Shown here one piece after another: positions 43,304 to 52,176 of a stretch of DNA of 64,000 nucleotides (position 1 is its first letter; every line of letters begins with the position of its first letter). Below the pieces are notes generated by a model. It saw nothing but the letters and a program-made list of their open reading frames with translations. It was not told the origin of the DNA and searched no databases. This DNA is from Mesorhizobium sp. M1C.F.Ca.ET.210.01.1.1. GTDB lineage: Bacteria; Pseudomonadota; Alphaproteobacteria; Rhizobiales; Rhizobiaceae. A program made the position numbers and the translations under genes. The stretch covers positions 1-64,000 of the forward strand of contig NZ_SRUU01000008.1 of NCBI RefSeq assembly GCF_004791585.1. Reading direction: 5' to 3'.

Positions 43304-44521
43304 TCAGCGGCGCGCGGTGAGCGGCACAACATTGTTGGGCTGCTTGGCGGTCGAGGCCAAGAAGCGCTTGATGTTGCGTGCCGCCTGCCGGATCCGGTGC
43401 TCGTTCTCGACCAGCGCCAGACGCACGAAATCGTCGCCATGCTCGCCGAAGCCGATGCCCGGCGCCACCGCCACGTCCGCGTGCTCGATGAGCAGCTTGG
43501 AGAATTCGAGCGAGCCGAGCTGGCGGAACTGTTCCGGGATCGGCGCCCAGGCGAACATCGAGGCCGGGGGCGCGGGAATGGTCCAGCCGGCGCGGCCGAA
43601 GGAATCGACCATCACGTCGCGCCGCTTATGGTAGACCTCGCGCACTTCGGCGATGTCGGCGCCGTCGCCGTTCAGCGCATGCGCCGCCGCCACCTGGATC
43701 GGCGTGAAGGCGCCGTAGTCGAGATAGGACTTGACCCGGGTCAGCGCCGCGATCAGCCGTTCGTTGCCGACCGCGAAGCCCATGCGCCAGCCGGGCATGG
43801 AGAAGGTCTTCGACATCGAGGTGAATTCGACGCAGACGTCGATCGCGCCCGGCACCTGCAACACCGAGGGCGGGGGGTTACCGTCGAAATAGATCTCCGA
43901 GTAGGCGAGGTCGGACAGGATGATGATGTCGTTCTTCTTGGCGAAGGCGACCACGTCCTTGTAGAAATCGAGCGAAGCGACCAGCGCCGTCGGGTTCGAC
44001 GGATAATTGAGGATCAGCGCCAGCGGCTTCGGGATCGAGTGGCGGATGCCGCGCTCGACGGCCGGGATAAAGCCGTCATCCGGCTCGACCTGCAGCGAGC
44101 GGATCACGCCGCCCGACATGATGAAGCCGAAGGCGTGGATCGGATAGGTCGGATTGGGGCACAGGATAACGTCGCCGGGCGCGGTGATCGCCTGCGCCAT
44201 GTTGGCGAAACCTTCCTTCGAGCCAAGCGTCGCCACGACCTGGGTGTCGGGGTTGAGCTTCACGCCGAAGCGGCGCTGGTAATAGGCGGCCTGCGCGCGG
44301 CGCAGGCCCGGAATGCCGCGCGAGGAGGAATAGCGATGCGTGCGCGGATCGCGCACCACCTCGCACAATTTGTCGACGATGGCCTTTGGCGTCGGCAGGT
44401 CAGGATTACCCATGCCAAGGTCGATGATGTCGGCGCCGCGCGAGCGGGCGCTGGCCTTCAGCCGGTTGACCTGCTCGAACACGTAAGGCGGAAGCCGGCG
44501 GACCTTGTGAAATTCTTCCAT
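43304..44521 (-). CDS. Alanine/diaminopimelate-type aminotransferase (AlaC-like)
   Basis: A 405-residue class I PLP aminotransferase. Lys238 in TSMSKTFSMPGWRMGF is the Schiff-base lysine, with NYPSNPTA binding the cofactor and GMGNPDLPTP near the N-terminus. The pattern resembles AlaC and LL-diaminopimelate aminotransferase-like proteins; I favour alanine:2-oxoglutarate transamination, but the specificity is inferred. It lies upstream of hom, an order that I recall as common in Rhizobiales. Confidence 0.9.
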   Translation of the reverse strand: MEEFHKVRRLPPYVFEQVNRLKASARSRGADIIDLGMGNPDLPTPKAIVDKLCEVVRDPRTHRYSSSRGIPGLRRAQAAYYQRRFGVKLNPDTQVVATLGSKEGFANMAQAITAPGDVILCPNPTYPIHAFGFIMSGGVIRSLQVEPDDGFIPAVERGIRHSIPKPLALILNYPSNPTALVASLDFYKDVVAFAKKNDIIILSDLAYSEIYFDGNPPPSVLQVPGAIDVCVEFTSMSKTFSMPGWRMGFAVGNERLIAALTRVKSYLDYGAFTPIQVAAAHALNGDGADIAEVREVYHKRRDVMVDSFGRAGWTIPAPPASMFAWAPIPEQFRQLGSLEFSKLLIEHADVAVAPGIGFGEHGDDFVRLALVENEHRIRQAARNIKRFLASTAKQPNNVVPLTARR

Positions 44522-44569
44522 TTCAGTTCCAGACGATCAAAGGGGGCGCTTTCGGCGCGCGATATAAAC

Positions 44570-44980
44570 CTAATTGCAGTTAGGGTCGAGGGCGGGATCG
44601 CATTTGCCTTCGATCTGCTTCAGCGCGTCGTCGCCATGCGTCCTGGCGAGCGTGTTGAGCGCGGCCGTGTTGGGGGCCGGTTTCGCGCCGCCGCCCTTGG
44701 CAAGCTGCGCCTGCTGCTCGGCCTTGAGCTCGCCGAGCTTGGCGGCGGTCTCTTCCTTGGAGAGTTGCTTGGCGGCCACCTGCGGCGGAATGTTGAGGTT
44801 CGGATAGGAGCCGGTGTCCTTCGGGCCCTCGGTCAATGCCGTCGGCGCCGAACTGTTGGCGTTGCTGCTTGTCTCGCAGCCGCCGGCAAGCAGCGGCGCG
44901 CAGAGCACCGCGGCCGCTACGGCGATGCGGCAAATCGAACCGGCGCCGAGAAAATAAGTCCCGCCAACATTAATCGTCAT
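44570..44980 (-). CDS. Small lipoprotein of unknown function
   Basis: A 136-residue protein with signal peptide ICRIAVAAAVLCAPLLAGGC ending in the lipobox AGGC, then a Ser/Asn/Ala-rich linker. A helical segment follows (QLSKEETAAKLGELKAEQQA), and the protein ends with two cysteines (GKCDPALDPNCN) that could form a disulfide. The start at 44980 places the signal peptide after a short hydrophilic N-terminus. It is divergent from phaC with a 97-bp gap. No family recognised. Confidence 0.65.
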   Translation of the reverse strand: MTINVGGTYFLGAGSICRIAVAAAVLCAPLLAGGCETSSNANSSAPTALTEGPKDTGSYPNLNIPPQVAAKQLSKEETAAKLGELKAEQQAQLAKGGGAKPAPNTAALNTLARTHGDDALKQIEGKCDPALDPNCN

Positions 44981-45077
44981 ATTGTTTTCCTGGCAGCCGG
45001 GGTAGAGCGTGTTGGACCCGGTCAGATGTCCCATGATAATATGTCAAGAAAACGCTCCGGGAGGAACCCCGCGAACC

Positions 45078-46913
45078 ATGTCCAAAGCGCCCGATTCGGA
45101 CAAAGCGGAAAATGACGGACCTTCGACCGTCGAGCAATATCTGGTCAAAGATCCCGAGCGCTTCGCGTTGAACATGGCGCGCATGATCGAGCAGGCCGGC
45201 AAGGCAGCGTCGGCCTGGGCCGAGCCGCGCGAAAAGGGCGAGGTGCGCGACCATGTCGCCGAGCCCGTGGTCGACATGGTCAAGACCTTCTCCAAGCTCT
45301 CGGAATACTGGCTGGCCGACCCGCAGCGCGCGTTGGAAGCGCAGACGCGGCTCTTCGCCGGCTACATGACGGTCTGGGCGAACGCCATCCAGCGGGTCAG
45401 CCCCAACGCCGAAGCTCCCGAGGACGCGGTCAAGCCCGAGCGCGGCGACAAGCGCTTCCAGGATCCGGAATGGGGCCGCAACGCCTTCTTCGATTTCCTG
45501 AAACAAGCCTATCTCGTCACCTCGCGCTGGGCCTCGGACCTCGTCGAGCATGCCGAGGGCCTGGACGAGCACACCCGCCACAAGGCGAGCTTCTACGTCA
45601 AACAGGTCTCCAACGCGATCGCGCCGTCGAACTTCATCCTCACCAATCCGGAGCTGTTTCGCGAGACCGTCGCGTCCAACGGCGAGAACCTAGTGCGCGG
45701 AATGAAGATGCTGGCCGAGGACATCGCTGCCGGCAGGGGCGACCTGAAGCTGCGCCAGGCCGACTACGCGCCCTTCGAGATCGGCAAGAACATCGCCACG
45801 ACGCCCGGCAAGGTGATCGGCCGCAGCGATGTCGCCGAGATCATCCAGTACGACCCGACGACGGAGACGGTGCTGAAGCGTCCTCTGCTCGTCTGCCCAC
45901 CCTGGATCAACAAATACTACATCCTCGACCTCAACCCGCAGAAATCCTTCATCCGCTGGGCTATCGAGCAGGGCCACACCGTTTTCGTCATCTCCTGGAT
46001 CAACCCGGACGAGCGTCACGGCGCCAAGGGCTGGGAGGCCTATATCCGCGAAGGCCTGCAATACGGTCTCGACATGGTCGAGAAGGCGACCGGCGAGAAA
46101 GAGGTCAATTCGATCGGCTATTGCGTCGGCGGCACGCTGCTGGCCGCGGCGCTCGCGCTTCTGGCGCAGGAAGGCGACCATCGCATCAAGTCGGCGACCT
46201 TCTTCACCACCCAGGTCGACTTCACCCATGCCGGGGACCTGAAGGTTTTCGTCGACGAGGACCAGGTTGCCGCGGTCGAGCGCTCGATGAGCGAGAAGGG
46301 CTATCTCGAAGGCACCAAGATGGCGACCGCCTTCAACATGCTGCGCTCGGGCGACCTGATCTGGCCCTATGTTATCAACAACTATATGCGCGGCAAGGAC
46401 CCCCTGCCCTTCGACCTGCTTTACTGGAACGCCGATTCGACCCGCATGGCGGCGGCCAACCATTCCTTCTATCTGCGCAACTGCTATCTCGAGAACAATC
46501 TGTCGCGCGGCACGATGGAACTTGCCGGCCGCACCGTCTCGCTGGCCGACATCACGATCCCCGTCTACAACCTGGCAACGAAGGACGACCACATCGCGCC
46601 GGCGCTCTCGGTGTTCCTCGGCTCGCGGTTTTTCGGCGGTGACGTCGAATATGTGATGGCGGGCTCCGGCCATATCGCCGGCGTTGTCAATCCGCCGGCG
46701 GCGCATAAGTACCAGTACTGGACCGGCGCCAAGCCGGTCGGCGATTTCAACACCTGGTTCGCAACTGCGCATGAGCATGCTGGCTCGTGGTGGACGCACT
46801 GGCAGCACTGGATCGAAAGCCAGGACAATGTGCATGTCCCCGCCCGCAAACCGGGCAAGCGTATGAAAACCTTGGGGGATGCGCCGGGCACCTATGTCAA
46901 GGTGCGTGTGTAA
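45078..46913 (+). CDS. phaC: Class I poly(3-hydroxyalkanoate) synthase
   Basis: A 611-residue class I PHA synthase polymerising (R)-3-hydroxyacyl-CoA into storage granules. The lipase-like box is GYCVGG with catalytic Cys349, with the Asp in TKDDHIAP and His in GSGHIAGVVNPP. The N-terminal domain (about 1-230) is complete. The ATG at 45078 follows GGGAGGAACC. The phaA, phaB and phaR genes are not nearby, which is usual in rhizobia, where phaC is separate. Confidence 0.96.
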   Translation: MSKAPDSDKAENDGPSTVEQYLVKDPERFALNMARMIEQAGKAASAWAEPREKGEVRDHVAEPVVDMVKTFSKLSEYWLADPQRALEAQTRLFAGYMTVWANAIQRVSPNAEAPEDAVKPERGDKRFQDPEWGRNAFFDFLKQAYLVTSRWASDLVEHAEGLDEHTRHKASFYVKQVSNAIAPSNFILTNPELFRETVASNGENLVRGMKMLAEDIAAGRGDLKLRQADYAPFEIGKNIATTPGKVIGRSDVAEIIQYDPTTETVLKRPLLVCPPWINKYYILDLNPQKSFIRWAIEQGHTVFVISWINPDERHGAKGWEAYIREGLQYGLDMVEKATGEKEVNSIGYCVGGTLLAAALALLAQEGDHRIKSATFFTTQVDFTHAGDLKVFVDEDQVAAVERSMSEKGYLEGTKMATAFNMLRSGDLIWPYVINNYMRGKDPLPFDLLYWNADSTRMAAANHSFYLRNCYLENNLSRGTMELAGRTVSLADITIPVYNLATKDDHIAPALSVFLGSRFFGGDVEYVMAGSGHIAGVVNPPAAHKYQYWTGAKPVGDFNTWFATAHEHAGSWWTHWQHWIESQDNVHVPARKPGKRMKTLGDAPGTYVKVRV

Positions 46914-47134
46914 CGGACTGTAATGTCTGGTGAGTTGACGGGCTGCTAAAACAGGGCGAAATGGTGATGTTAATCGTTTTCGCAGCCTCAATTCGCGTTT
47001 AGACGCAGACCAAATCCGAGGCTTGCAGAATGACGCATATCCCGTTTCCGGTTCGGGAACAGGAGGTCATCGCCAAAGGCATTGGGGCGCCATGGCGGTG
47101 ATGAACGGACCGGATACCGAGGGGGAATTTTATT
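46914..47134. other. Intergenic region phaC to M15 peptidase gene
   Basis: No gene is seen. It is A+T-richer around 46960-47030 and should contain the phaC terminator and the promoter of the next gene, but I could not identify either with confidence. Confidence 0.4.
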
Positions 47135-48409
47135 TTGAAACCAGTGGGTTGGCGTCTCGCGCGAAGGGAAAGCCGCAGCATCGCGGCAGCGCTTTTCTCC
47201 GTGCTTCTGGCCTCCTGCACCTCGACGGGCGACCCGACGATGTCGCTCGTCACGCCCGGCTACAACTCGACCGCCACCGAGATGAGCGCGGCTTCCGCCG
47301 CCAAGCCCGCGGCTTCGGCCGATTCGGCCCAGCAGGTGGCGTCGGCCTCCCCTGAAGCGACGTCGACCGTGATGAGCGAGAACGACAAACCGTTGCCGGA
47401 GAAGGTTGCCTATGTGCCGGAGACGCGGCCCGGAGCCGCCTTCCCGGCCGTCGCCGTGCCCGCGGGCGCCGCCGCGATCGCCGGGAACACGCCGCAACCG
47501 CTTGTTCAATCGGCGCAGGCGGCCGATGAGACGAAAGCCGTCGCTGAGAAGGTTGCTGCCGGCGATGCTGCCGCGGTCGCATCGCAGGCCCAGGCTCAGG
47601 CCGCGCCGGTGATGAGCAACGGCGGCGTCTACGTGACGGCTGGCGAGCCGCAGCAGCAGCCGATCGCCGCGCCGAAGAAGGGCCTGTTCGCTTCGTTGTT
47701 CAGCACCACGCCGGCTTCCGCCGCGCCCGCGCCCCTGATCAGCAACGCGCGCTCCGGCGACCAGCCCGCCGCGCAGGCCAAGACCACGCCGCCGGCGGCC
47801 AAGCCGATCGTGACGCTCGCCTCCGCGACGCCGGGCGACAAGCCGGTGCAACTGGCGTCCCTCGGTGACGACAGCGGCAGCCACATCACCGGCGCCGATG
47901 CCTTGCCCGGCGTGCGCCAGACGGCGCTGTTCGAGATCAAGCGCAAGTCGGGCATCGACGACGAGAGCGACGTCGACCTCAACGAGGACGAAGGCGGCGA
48001 CTCCTACCAGGTGGCGTCCGCCGCCGGCATGGCAAGGCTCGCGCCCAACGGCCTCTTGAAGCAGAACGAAAGCGTCGACGTCGCCTGCCTGAAGCCCTCG
48101 CTGGTACGCGTGCTGAAGACGATCGAGGGCCATTTCGGCCGCAAGATGGTCGTCACCTCCGGCTACCGCGATCCCTCGCGCAACCGCCGCGCCAACGGCG
48201 CCAAGAACTCGCTGCACATGTACTGCGCCGCCGCCGACATCCAGGTGCCCGGCGTCTCCAGATGGGAACTGGCGAACTATGTCCGCTCGATGCCCGGCCG
48301 CGGCGGCGTCGGCACCTACTGCCACACCGAATCGATCCACGTGGACGTCGGCCCCGAGCGCGACTGGAACTGGCGCTGCCGTCGGCGCGGTGGCGGTGGT
48401 GACGGCTGA
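47135..48409 (+). CDS. Lipoprotein peptidase of the M15 (YcbK-like) family
   Basis: A 424-residue protein. It has an N-terminal lipobox LLASC (Cys28), a long Ala/Pro/Ser-rich region of low complexity (about 30-240), and a C-terminal M15A-type domain (about 295-415). Zinc-site motifs there are VVTSGYRDPSRNRRANGAKN, SLHMYCAAADIQVPG and CHTESIHVDVG. Such proteins cleave or bind peptidoglycan peptides. The start is a TTG at 47135 with GAGGGGGA eight bases upstream; a GTG three codons later is possible. The linker probably spans the periplasm. Confidence 0.87.
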   Translation: MKPVGWRLARRESRSIAAALFSVLLASCTSTGDPTMSLVTPGYNSTATEMSAASAAKPAASADSAQQVASASPEATSTVMSENDKPLPEKVAYVPETRPGAAFPAVAVPAGAAAIAGNTPQPLVQSAQAADETKAVAEKVAAGDAAAVASQAQAQAAPVMSNGGVYVTAGEPQQQPIAAPKKGLFASLFSTTPASAAPAPLISNARSGDQPAAQAKTTPPAAKPIVTLASATPGDKPVQLASLGDDSGSHITGADALPGVRQTALFEIKRKSGIDDESDVDLNEDEGGDSYQVASAAGMARLAPNGLLKQNESVDVACLKPSLVRVLKTIEGHFGRKMVVTSGYRDPSRNRRANGAKNSLHMYCAAADIQVPGVSRWELANYVRSMPGRGGVGTYCHTESIHVDVGPERDWNWRCRRRGGGGDG

Positions 48410-48422
48410 ACCTCCCCAACCT

Positions 48423-48598
48423 CGTCATCCTTGGGCGTAGCGACGCGAAGCGGAGCGAAGACCCAAGGATCCATTCCGTGACCTCAACCGAAGAATACAG
48501 CGGAGCAGAATCCTGCACCGTTGCAATGCCTTGACGTCACGGCATGGATCCTATGGTCTGCGCGCGTCGCTTCGCTCCTTGCCCGCCATAGGATGACG
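48423..48598. repeat. 176-bp inverted-repeat (MITE-like) element
   Basis: The left arm (48423-48487) begins CGTCATCCTTGGG and ends CCGTGACCTCAA. The right arm (48531-48598) is its degenerate reverse complement, ending CCATAGGATGACG. Each arm can fold on itself (CCTTGGG with CCCAAGG on the left; CCTATGG with CCATAGG on the right). No coding capacity. It lies between the M15 peptidase gene and tRNA-Glu. Confidence 0.75.
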
Positions 48599-48697
48599 AA
48601 ATCGCACCTTTTGCCGCCCTTGAAAAAAGTTGTCGCATGTGGCGGCGGATGGGTTGCCGGTTGCGAACAACGCAATTATAAGCCGCTTCGTCTGAGC

Positions 48698-48772
48698 GCG
48701 CCCATCGTCTAGCGGTTAGGACACCGCCCTTTCACGGCGGTAACAGGGGTTCGATTCCCCTTGGGCGTACCA
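48698..48772 (+). tRNA. tRNA-Glu (anticodon TTC)
   Basis: A 75-nt cloverleaf. The acceptor GCGCCCA pairs with TGGGCGT (G-U at the end), followed by A and an encoded CCA. The anticodon stem CCGCC/GGCGG holds the loop CTTTCAC with TTC at 48731-48733. The TpsiC arm is CAGGGGTTCGATTCCCCTT, here with GATTC in place of the usual GAATC or GAGTC. It decodes GAA/GAG. Confidence 0.96.
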
Positions 48773-48907
48773 GATATTCCAAGCACCTAGGTAACGATGC
48801 CGGCTGCGGGCCGGGTAAGAGACCCGAAATTCGGTGCACCGAACTCCCGATCGAATCGTCTAGAGCAGTTCACTGAACGCGGCTAGGACGCGTGCTAATT
48901 GCGCTGC
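48773..48907. other. Spacer between tRNA-Glu and the LysR gene
   Basis: No gene. AGAGCAGTTCA near 48862 resembles one arm of the 9771-9811 repeat. No U-tract terminator for the tRNA was evident, and no second copy of the tRNA 3' end was seen downstream. Confidence 0.35.
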
Positions 48908-49804
48908 CTACGGCTCACTCGATAGAGCATTTCGCGCGACGTAGAGCTCGGCAATGAAGTCGGTGACCAACGTCGAGTTGATACCGTCCGGCGGGCGCAG
49001 AAGCAGCGCGCGGAAGTGAACCGCCGGCTCGAACGGCCTGGCCGCTATGCCGCCGATCATGCGGTCGGCGATGACTGAGGGGTTGACCAAGCCGATCCCC
49101 AGGCCCTTCGCGGCAAGGATGGCAATGGTCAGCCCATACGGTGTCTCGATCAGGATGCGCGGCCGCACGCCATGCGCGGCAAGTATCTTGTCCATCGCAA
49201 GCCTCACCGTGTCTTCCGGCGACAACGCCAGGAAAGCCTCGTCCGCTAGATCGGCTGGCGTGATCGTCGCTTTTCGCGCCAGCCGGTGGTTTTTCGGCAT
49301 CACGCAGACGGCGCGCGGCGTGTTGAAAATGCTGTGCAGCACGCCGCTGGTGTCGACCTCGTCGGCCGCTAGCCCGATATCGAAGCTGCCGGACGCAACC
49401 AGGTCGCGCACGATGTTGGAGGTGCGCACCTGATAGCTGATGCGCACATGCGGGTGCCGTCGCGAGAAAGCGGCGATTGCGCGCGGCACCAGGCCATGCC
49501 CGAGCGCCGACAGGCTGGCGACGCGAACAGTTCCGGTGCCTACCTCCTTGATCTGGGCCGCACGCAGCTTGAGTCGGTCGAGCCCAACCAGGTTGGCTTT
49601 CACTTCGGTATGAAACAGCTCCCCTTCGCGTGTCGGCACCAGCCTGCCGCGGATGCGGTCGAACAGTCTGAAGCCAAGTTCGGCCTCCAGCTTGGCGAGC
49701 GAACGGCTGATGGCCGGCTGTGAGGTGTCAAGCAGCGCGGCCGCTGCGCCGGCGCCGCGCGTTATCATGATCGCGTTGAAGACATCGATGTCGCGCAGGT
49801 TCAT
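48908..49804 (-). CDS. LysR family transcriptional regulator
   Basis: A 298-residue LysR protein starting MNLRDIDVFNAIMITRGAGA. The HTH is at about 15-60 (AAAALLDTSQPAISRSLAKL). The effector-binding domain follows (VRVASLSALGHGLVPRAIAA, later ETPYGLTIAILAAKGLGIGL). The ATG at 49804 has GGGAAAGG just upstream; an ATG four codons earlier is possible. It is divergent from the cystathionine beta-lyase/ABC transporter genes with 80 bp between and is the likely regulator of that cluster. Confidence 0.9.
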   Translation of the reverse strand: MNLRDIDVFNAIMITRGAGAAAALLDTSQPAISRSLAKLEAELGFRLFDRIRGRLVPTREGELFHTEVKANLVGLDRLKLRAAQIKEVGTGTVRVASLSALGHGLVPRAIAAFSRRHPHVRISYQVRTSNIVRDLVASGSFDIGLAADEVDTSGVLHSIFNTPRAVCVMPKNHRLARKATITPADLADEAFLALSPEDTVRLAMDKILAAHGVRPRILIETPYGLTIAILAAKGLGIGLVNPSVIADRMIGGIAARPFEPAVHFRALLLRPPDGINSTLVTDFIAELYVARNALSSEP

Positions 49805-49884
49805 GGCCTTTCCCATATCAAAAACGAATTAACTTTATCGCTCCGGTCATAGATGGCAATGGGTGAGCCAACTAAGGTGCGCCC

Positions 49885-51105
49885 ATGACCCGACGCGACG
49901 ACACCTTGCATATCCATCCTCCCAAGCGCTCCGAGGAACCATTTCAGGCGGTGGCGATGCCGGTCGAGCGGGCCTCGACCGTTGTCTTCGACGATCTGGA
50001 ATCGTTCGAACGGCGCGTCGAGCGTCTCTATGACGGCTTCACCTACGGACTTTACGGCACGCCGACCAGCCGCCAGCTCGAAGACCACATCGCGGCTGTG
50101 GAAGGTGGATCGCGAGCTCTCGTCGTCCCCTCCGGAATGGCGGCGATGACGCTGGCGACAATGGCGGTCTGTCGGAGCGACGAAAAGGTTCTGATCCCGG
50201 AGACCCTCTATGGTCCAGCGCGCGACATGGCCGAGCGCTTTCTCGGTCCGCTCGGGATCGAGGTTATTTCCTACGATCCGCGGCTGGACGCGGGCATCGC
50301 GGCCGTGATCGACGGCAGAACACGGCTGGTCTGGGTAGAATCGCCCGGATCGGCGACCTTCGAGGTGCAGGATGTGTCCGCCATCGCTACCGTGGCCCAC
50401 AAGGCCGGCGCGCTCGTCGCGGCCGACAATACCTGGGCCTCGCATCTTCTGTTCAAACCGCTCGCGCATGGTGTCGACATCTCGATGCAGGCGCTTTCAA
50501 AACACGCCGGTGGCCATGGCGACCTCCTGATGGGGTCGGTAGCGGTAAATGACCCCGCCCTCTTCCGGCGCCTGAAGGATACCGCACGCTTCCTCGGCTA
50601 TGGCGTGTCGCCTGAGGATTGCGCGCTCTGCGAGCGCGGCCTGATGACCATGCCCGTCCGCATGCGCCACGCCGACGGCACGGCGCGCAAGATCGTCGCC
50701 TGGCTATCGGAGCGCCCGGAAGTCGCGCAAATCCTCCATCCCGGCCAGCTCGGCCATCCCGGCCACGCGATCTGGAAGCGTGACTTCATCGGATCGGCTG
50801 GCGTGTTCTCCTTCGTGCTACGGCCGGAACTGGCGACCCGGCAATCCGTCGTGCTGCGTGCCCTGCGGCTATTCAGGCTCGGAGCCAGCTGGGGCGGCGT
50901 GCACTCACTGATCGCCGTCAGCGATCCACGCAAGGGCCGCACCAGCCTCGATTGGCTGCAGCCAGGCCCGGTCTGGCGGCTGTCGATCGGCCTTGAGGCG
51001 CTTGAGGATCTTCTGGCCGATCTTTCTCAGGCCTTCGAACTCTTTGCCCACGCCGCCCAGCGCGGCAGGGACGCCATCGAGGGAGGCGCTAAGGCCGCCG
51101 AATGA
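49885..51105 (+). CDS. metC: Cystathionine beta-lyase (trans-sulfuration enzyme family)
   Basis: A 406-residue Cys/Met metabolism PLP enzyme. Lys206 in SMQALSKHAGGHGDLLMGSV is the cofactor lysine; VPSGMAAMTL and ADNTWASHLLFKPLAHGVDI are also typical. The pattern, including YGTPTSRQLEDHIAAVEGG and LFRLGASWGGVHSLIAVSDP, matches MetC-type beta-lyases more than gamma-synthases. It heads an operon with an Aap-like ABC transporter, so it may degrade an imported sulfur amino acid (inference). Confidence 0.88.
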   Translation: MTRRDDTLHIHPPKRSEEPFQAVAMPVERASTVVFDDLESFERRVERLYDGFTYGLYGTPTSRQLEDHIAAVEGGSRALVVPSGMAAMTLATMAVCRSDEKVLIPETLYGPARDMAERFLGPLGIEVISYDPRLDAGIAAVIDGRTRLVWVESPGSATFEVQDVSAIATVAHKAGALVAADNTWASHLLFKPLAHGVDISMQALSKHAGGHGDLLMGSVAVNDPALFRRLKDTARFLGYGVSPEDCALCERGLMTMPVRMRHADGTARKIVAWLSERPEVAQILHPGQLGHPGHAIWKRDFIGSAGVFSFVLRPELATRQSVVLRALRLFRLGASWGGVHSLIAVSDPRKGRTSLDWLQPGPVWRLSIGLEALEDLLADLSQAFELFAHAAQRGRDAIEGGAKAAE

Positions 51106-51129
51106 AAGCAACCAACAACAACAAGGGGA

Positions 51130-52170
51130 ATGACGATGAAACGACTAAATCTGAGATGGCTTGCTGCTCTGGCGATTGGGCTGACAGGCTTCATATCGGA
51201 CGCCGGCCACGCTAACGCCCAGGCTGTCGTCAACAAGATCAAGGAGCGGGGCTATGTCACTTGCGGCGCAAGCCAGGGCGTTCCTGGCCTCTCGCGACCG
51301 GATGAGAAGGGATATTATCGCGGCTTCGACTCCGACATCTGCCGCACTTTCGCGGTCGCCCTCCTCGGCGACAAGGACAAGATCCGTTACGTGCCGCTCA
51401 ATGCCGGCCAGCGTTTTCCAGCGCTGCAAACCGGCGAGATCGATATCCTGTCGCGCACATCCACCATCACCTACAGCCGCGATGCGGTTGTCCGATTTGT
51501 CTGGATCAACCTCTACGACACCGATGGCATCCTTGTGCGTAAGGCGGACAAGATCACCGAGCCCAAGCTGCTCGATGGCAAGACAGTGTGCCTGCAGAGC
51601 GGCGGCAGCCTGACCGAGAAGGCGATCGAGGAGACCGAGGATGAGTTCGGGATCGCGATGAAGAAGGTCTATTACGACTCGACCGTCCAGGCGCGAGACG
51701 CCTTCTTCGGTGGTCGCTGCGATTCTTACGTCACTGATGGTACCGCAGCAGCCGGACAGCGTGCTGCGGTGGCCAAGAACCCTGACGACTACGACATCAT
51801 CAAGGCAGGCAAGGCCGCCGAGCCCAACGGCGTGGCGGTCGCCCGCGGCGACGATCAACTCTTCGACGTGGTGCGCTGGACAATGAATGCTCTGTTCTGG
51901 GCCGAAGCCAACGGTATCACCTCCCAGAACATCGACGAGAAGCTCGCCTCGGGCAGCCCTGAGATCAAACGCGTGCTGGGCGAGGAGCCCGGCTTTGGCG
52001 AACCGCTCGGGCTGGACGACAAGTGGGCCTACAATGTCATCAAGCAGATGGGCAACTACGCCGAGATCTGGGACCGCAATCTCGGCAAGAACAGCCCGCT
52101 GAAGGTCGAGCGCGGACTGAACGCATTGTGGCGGGACGGCGGGCTTAACTATCCTTTCCCCTGGGATTGA
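51130..52170 (+). CDS. Amino acid ABC transporter substrate-binding protein (AapJ-like)
   Basis: A 346-residue periplasmic binding protein with a signal peptide (about 1-32, cleaved near ANAQA). The mature start VVNKIKERGYVTCGASQGVP, then RGFDSDICRTFAVALLGDKD and YSRDAVVRFVWINLYDTDGI, follows AapJ/BztA general amino acid binding proteins. Two ATGs (51130 and 51136) are possible; AGGGGA precedes both. It is followed by two permease genes and a damaged ATPase gene. Confidence 0.92.
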   Translation: MTMKRLNLRWLAALAIGLTGFISDAGHANAQAVVNKIKERGYVTCGASQGVPGLSRPDEKGYYRGFDSDICRTFAVALLGDKDKIRYVPLNAGQRFPALQTGEIDILSRTSTITYSRDAVVRFVWINLYDTDGILVRKADKITEPKLLDGKTVCLQSGGSLTEKAIEETEDEFGIAMKKVYYDSTVQARDAFFGGRCDSYVTDGTAAAGQRAAVAKNPDDYDIIKAGKAAEPNGVAVARGDDQLFDVVRWTMNALFWAEANGITSQNIDEKLASGSPEIKRVLGEEPGFGEPLGLDDKWAYNVIKQMGNYAEIWDRNLGKNSPLKVERGLNALWRDGGLNYPFPWD

Positions 52171-52176
52171 TCCCGC

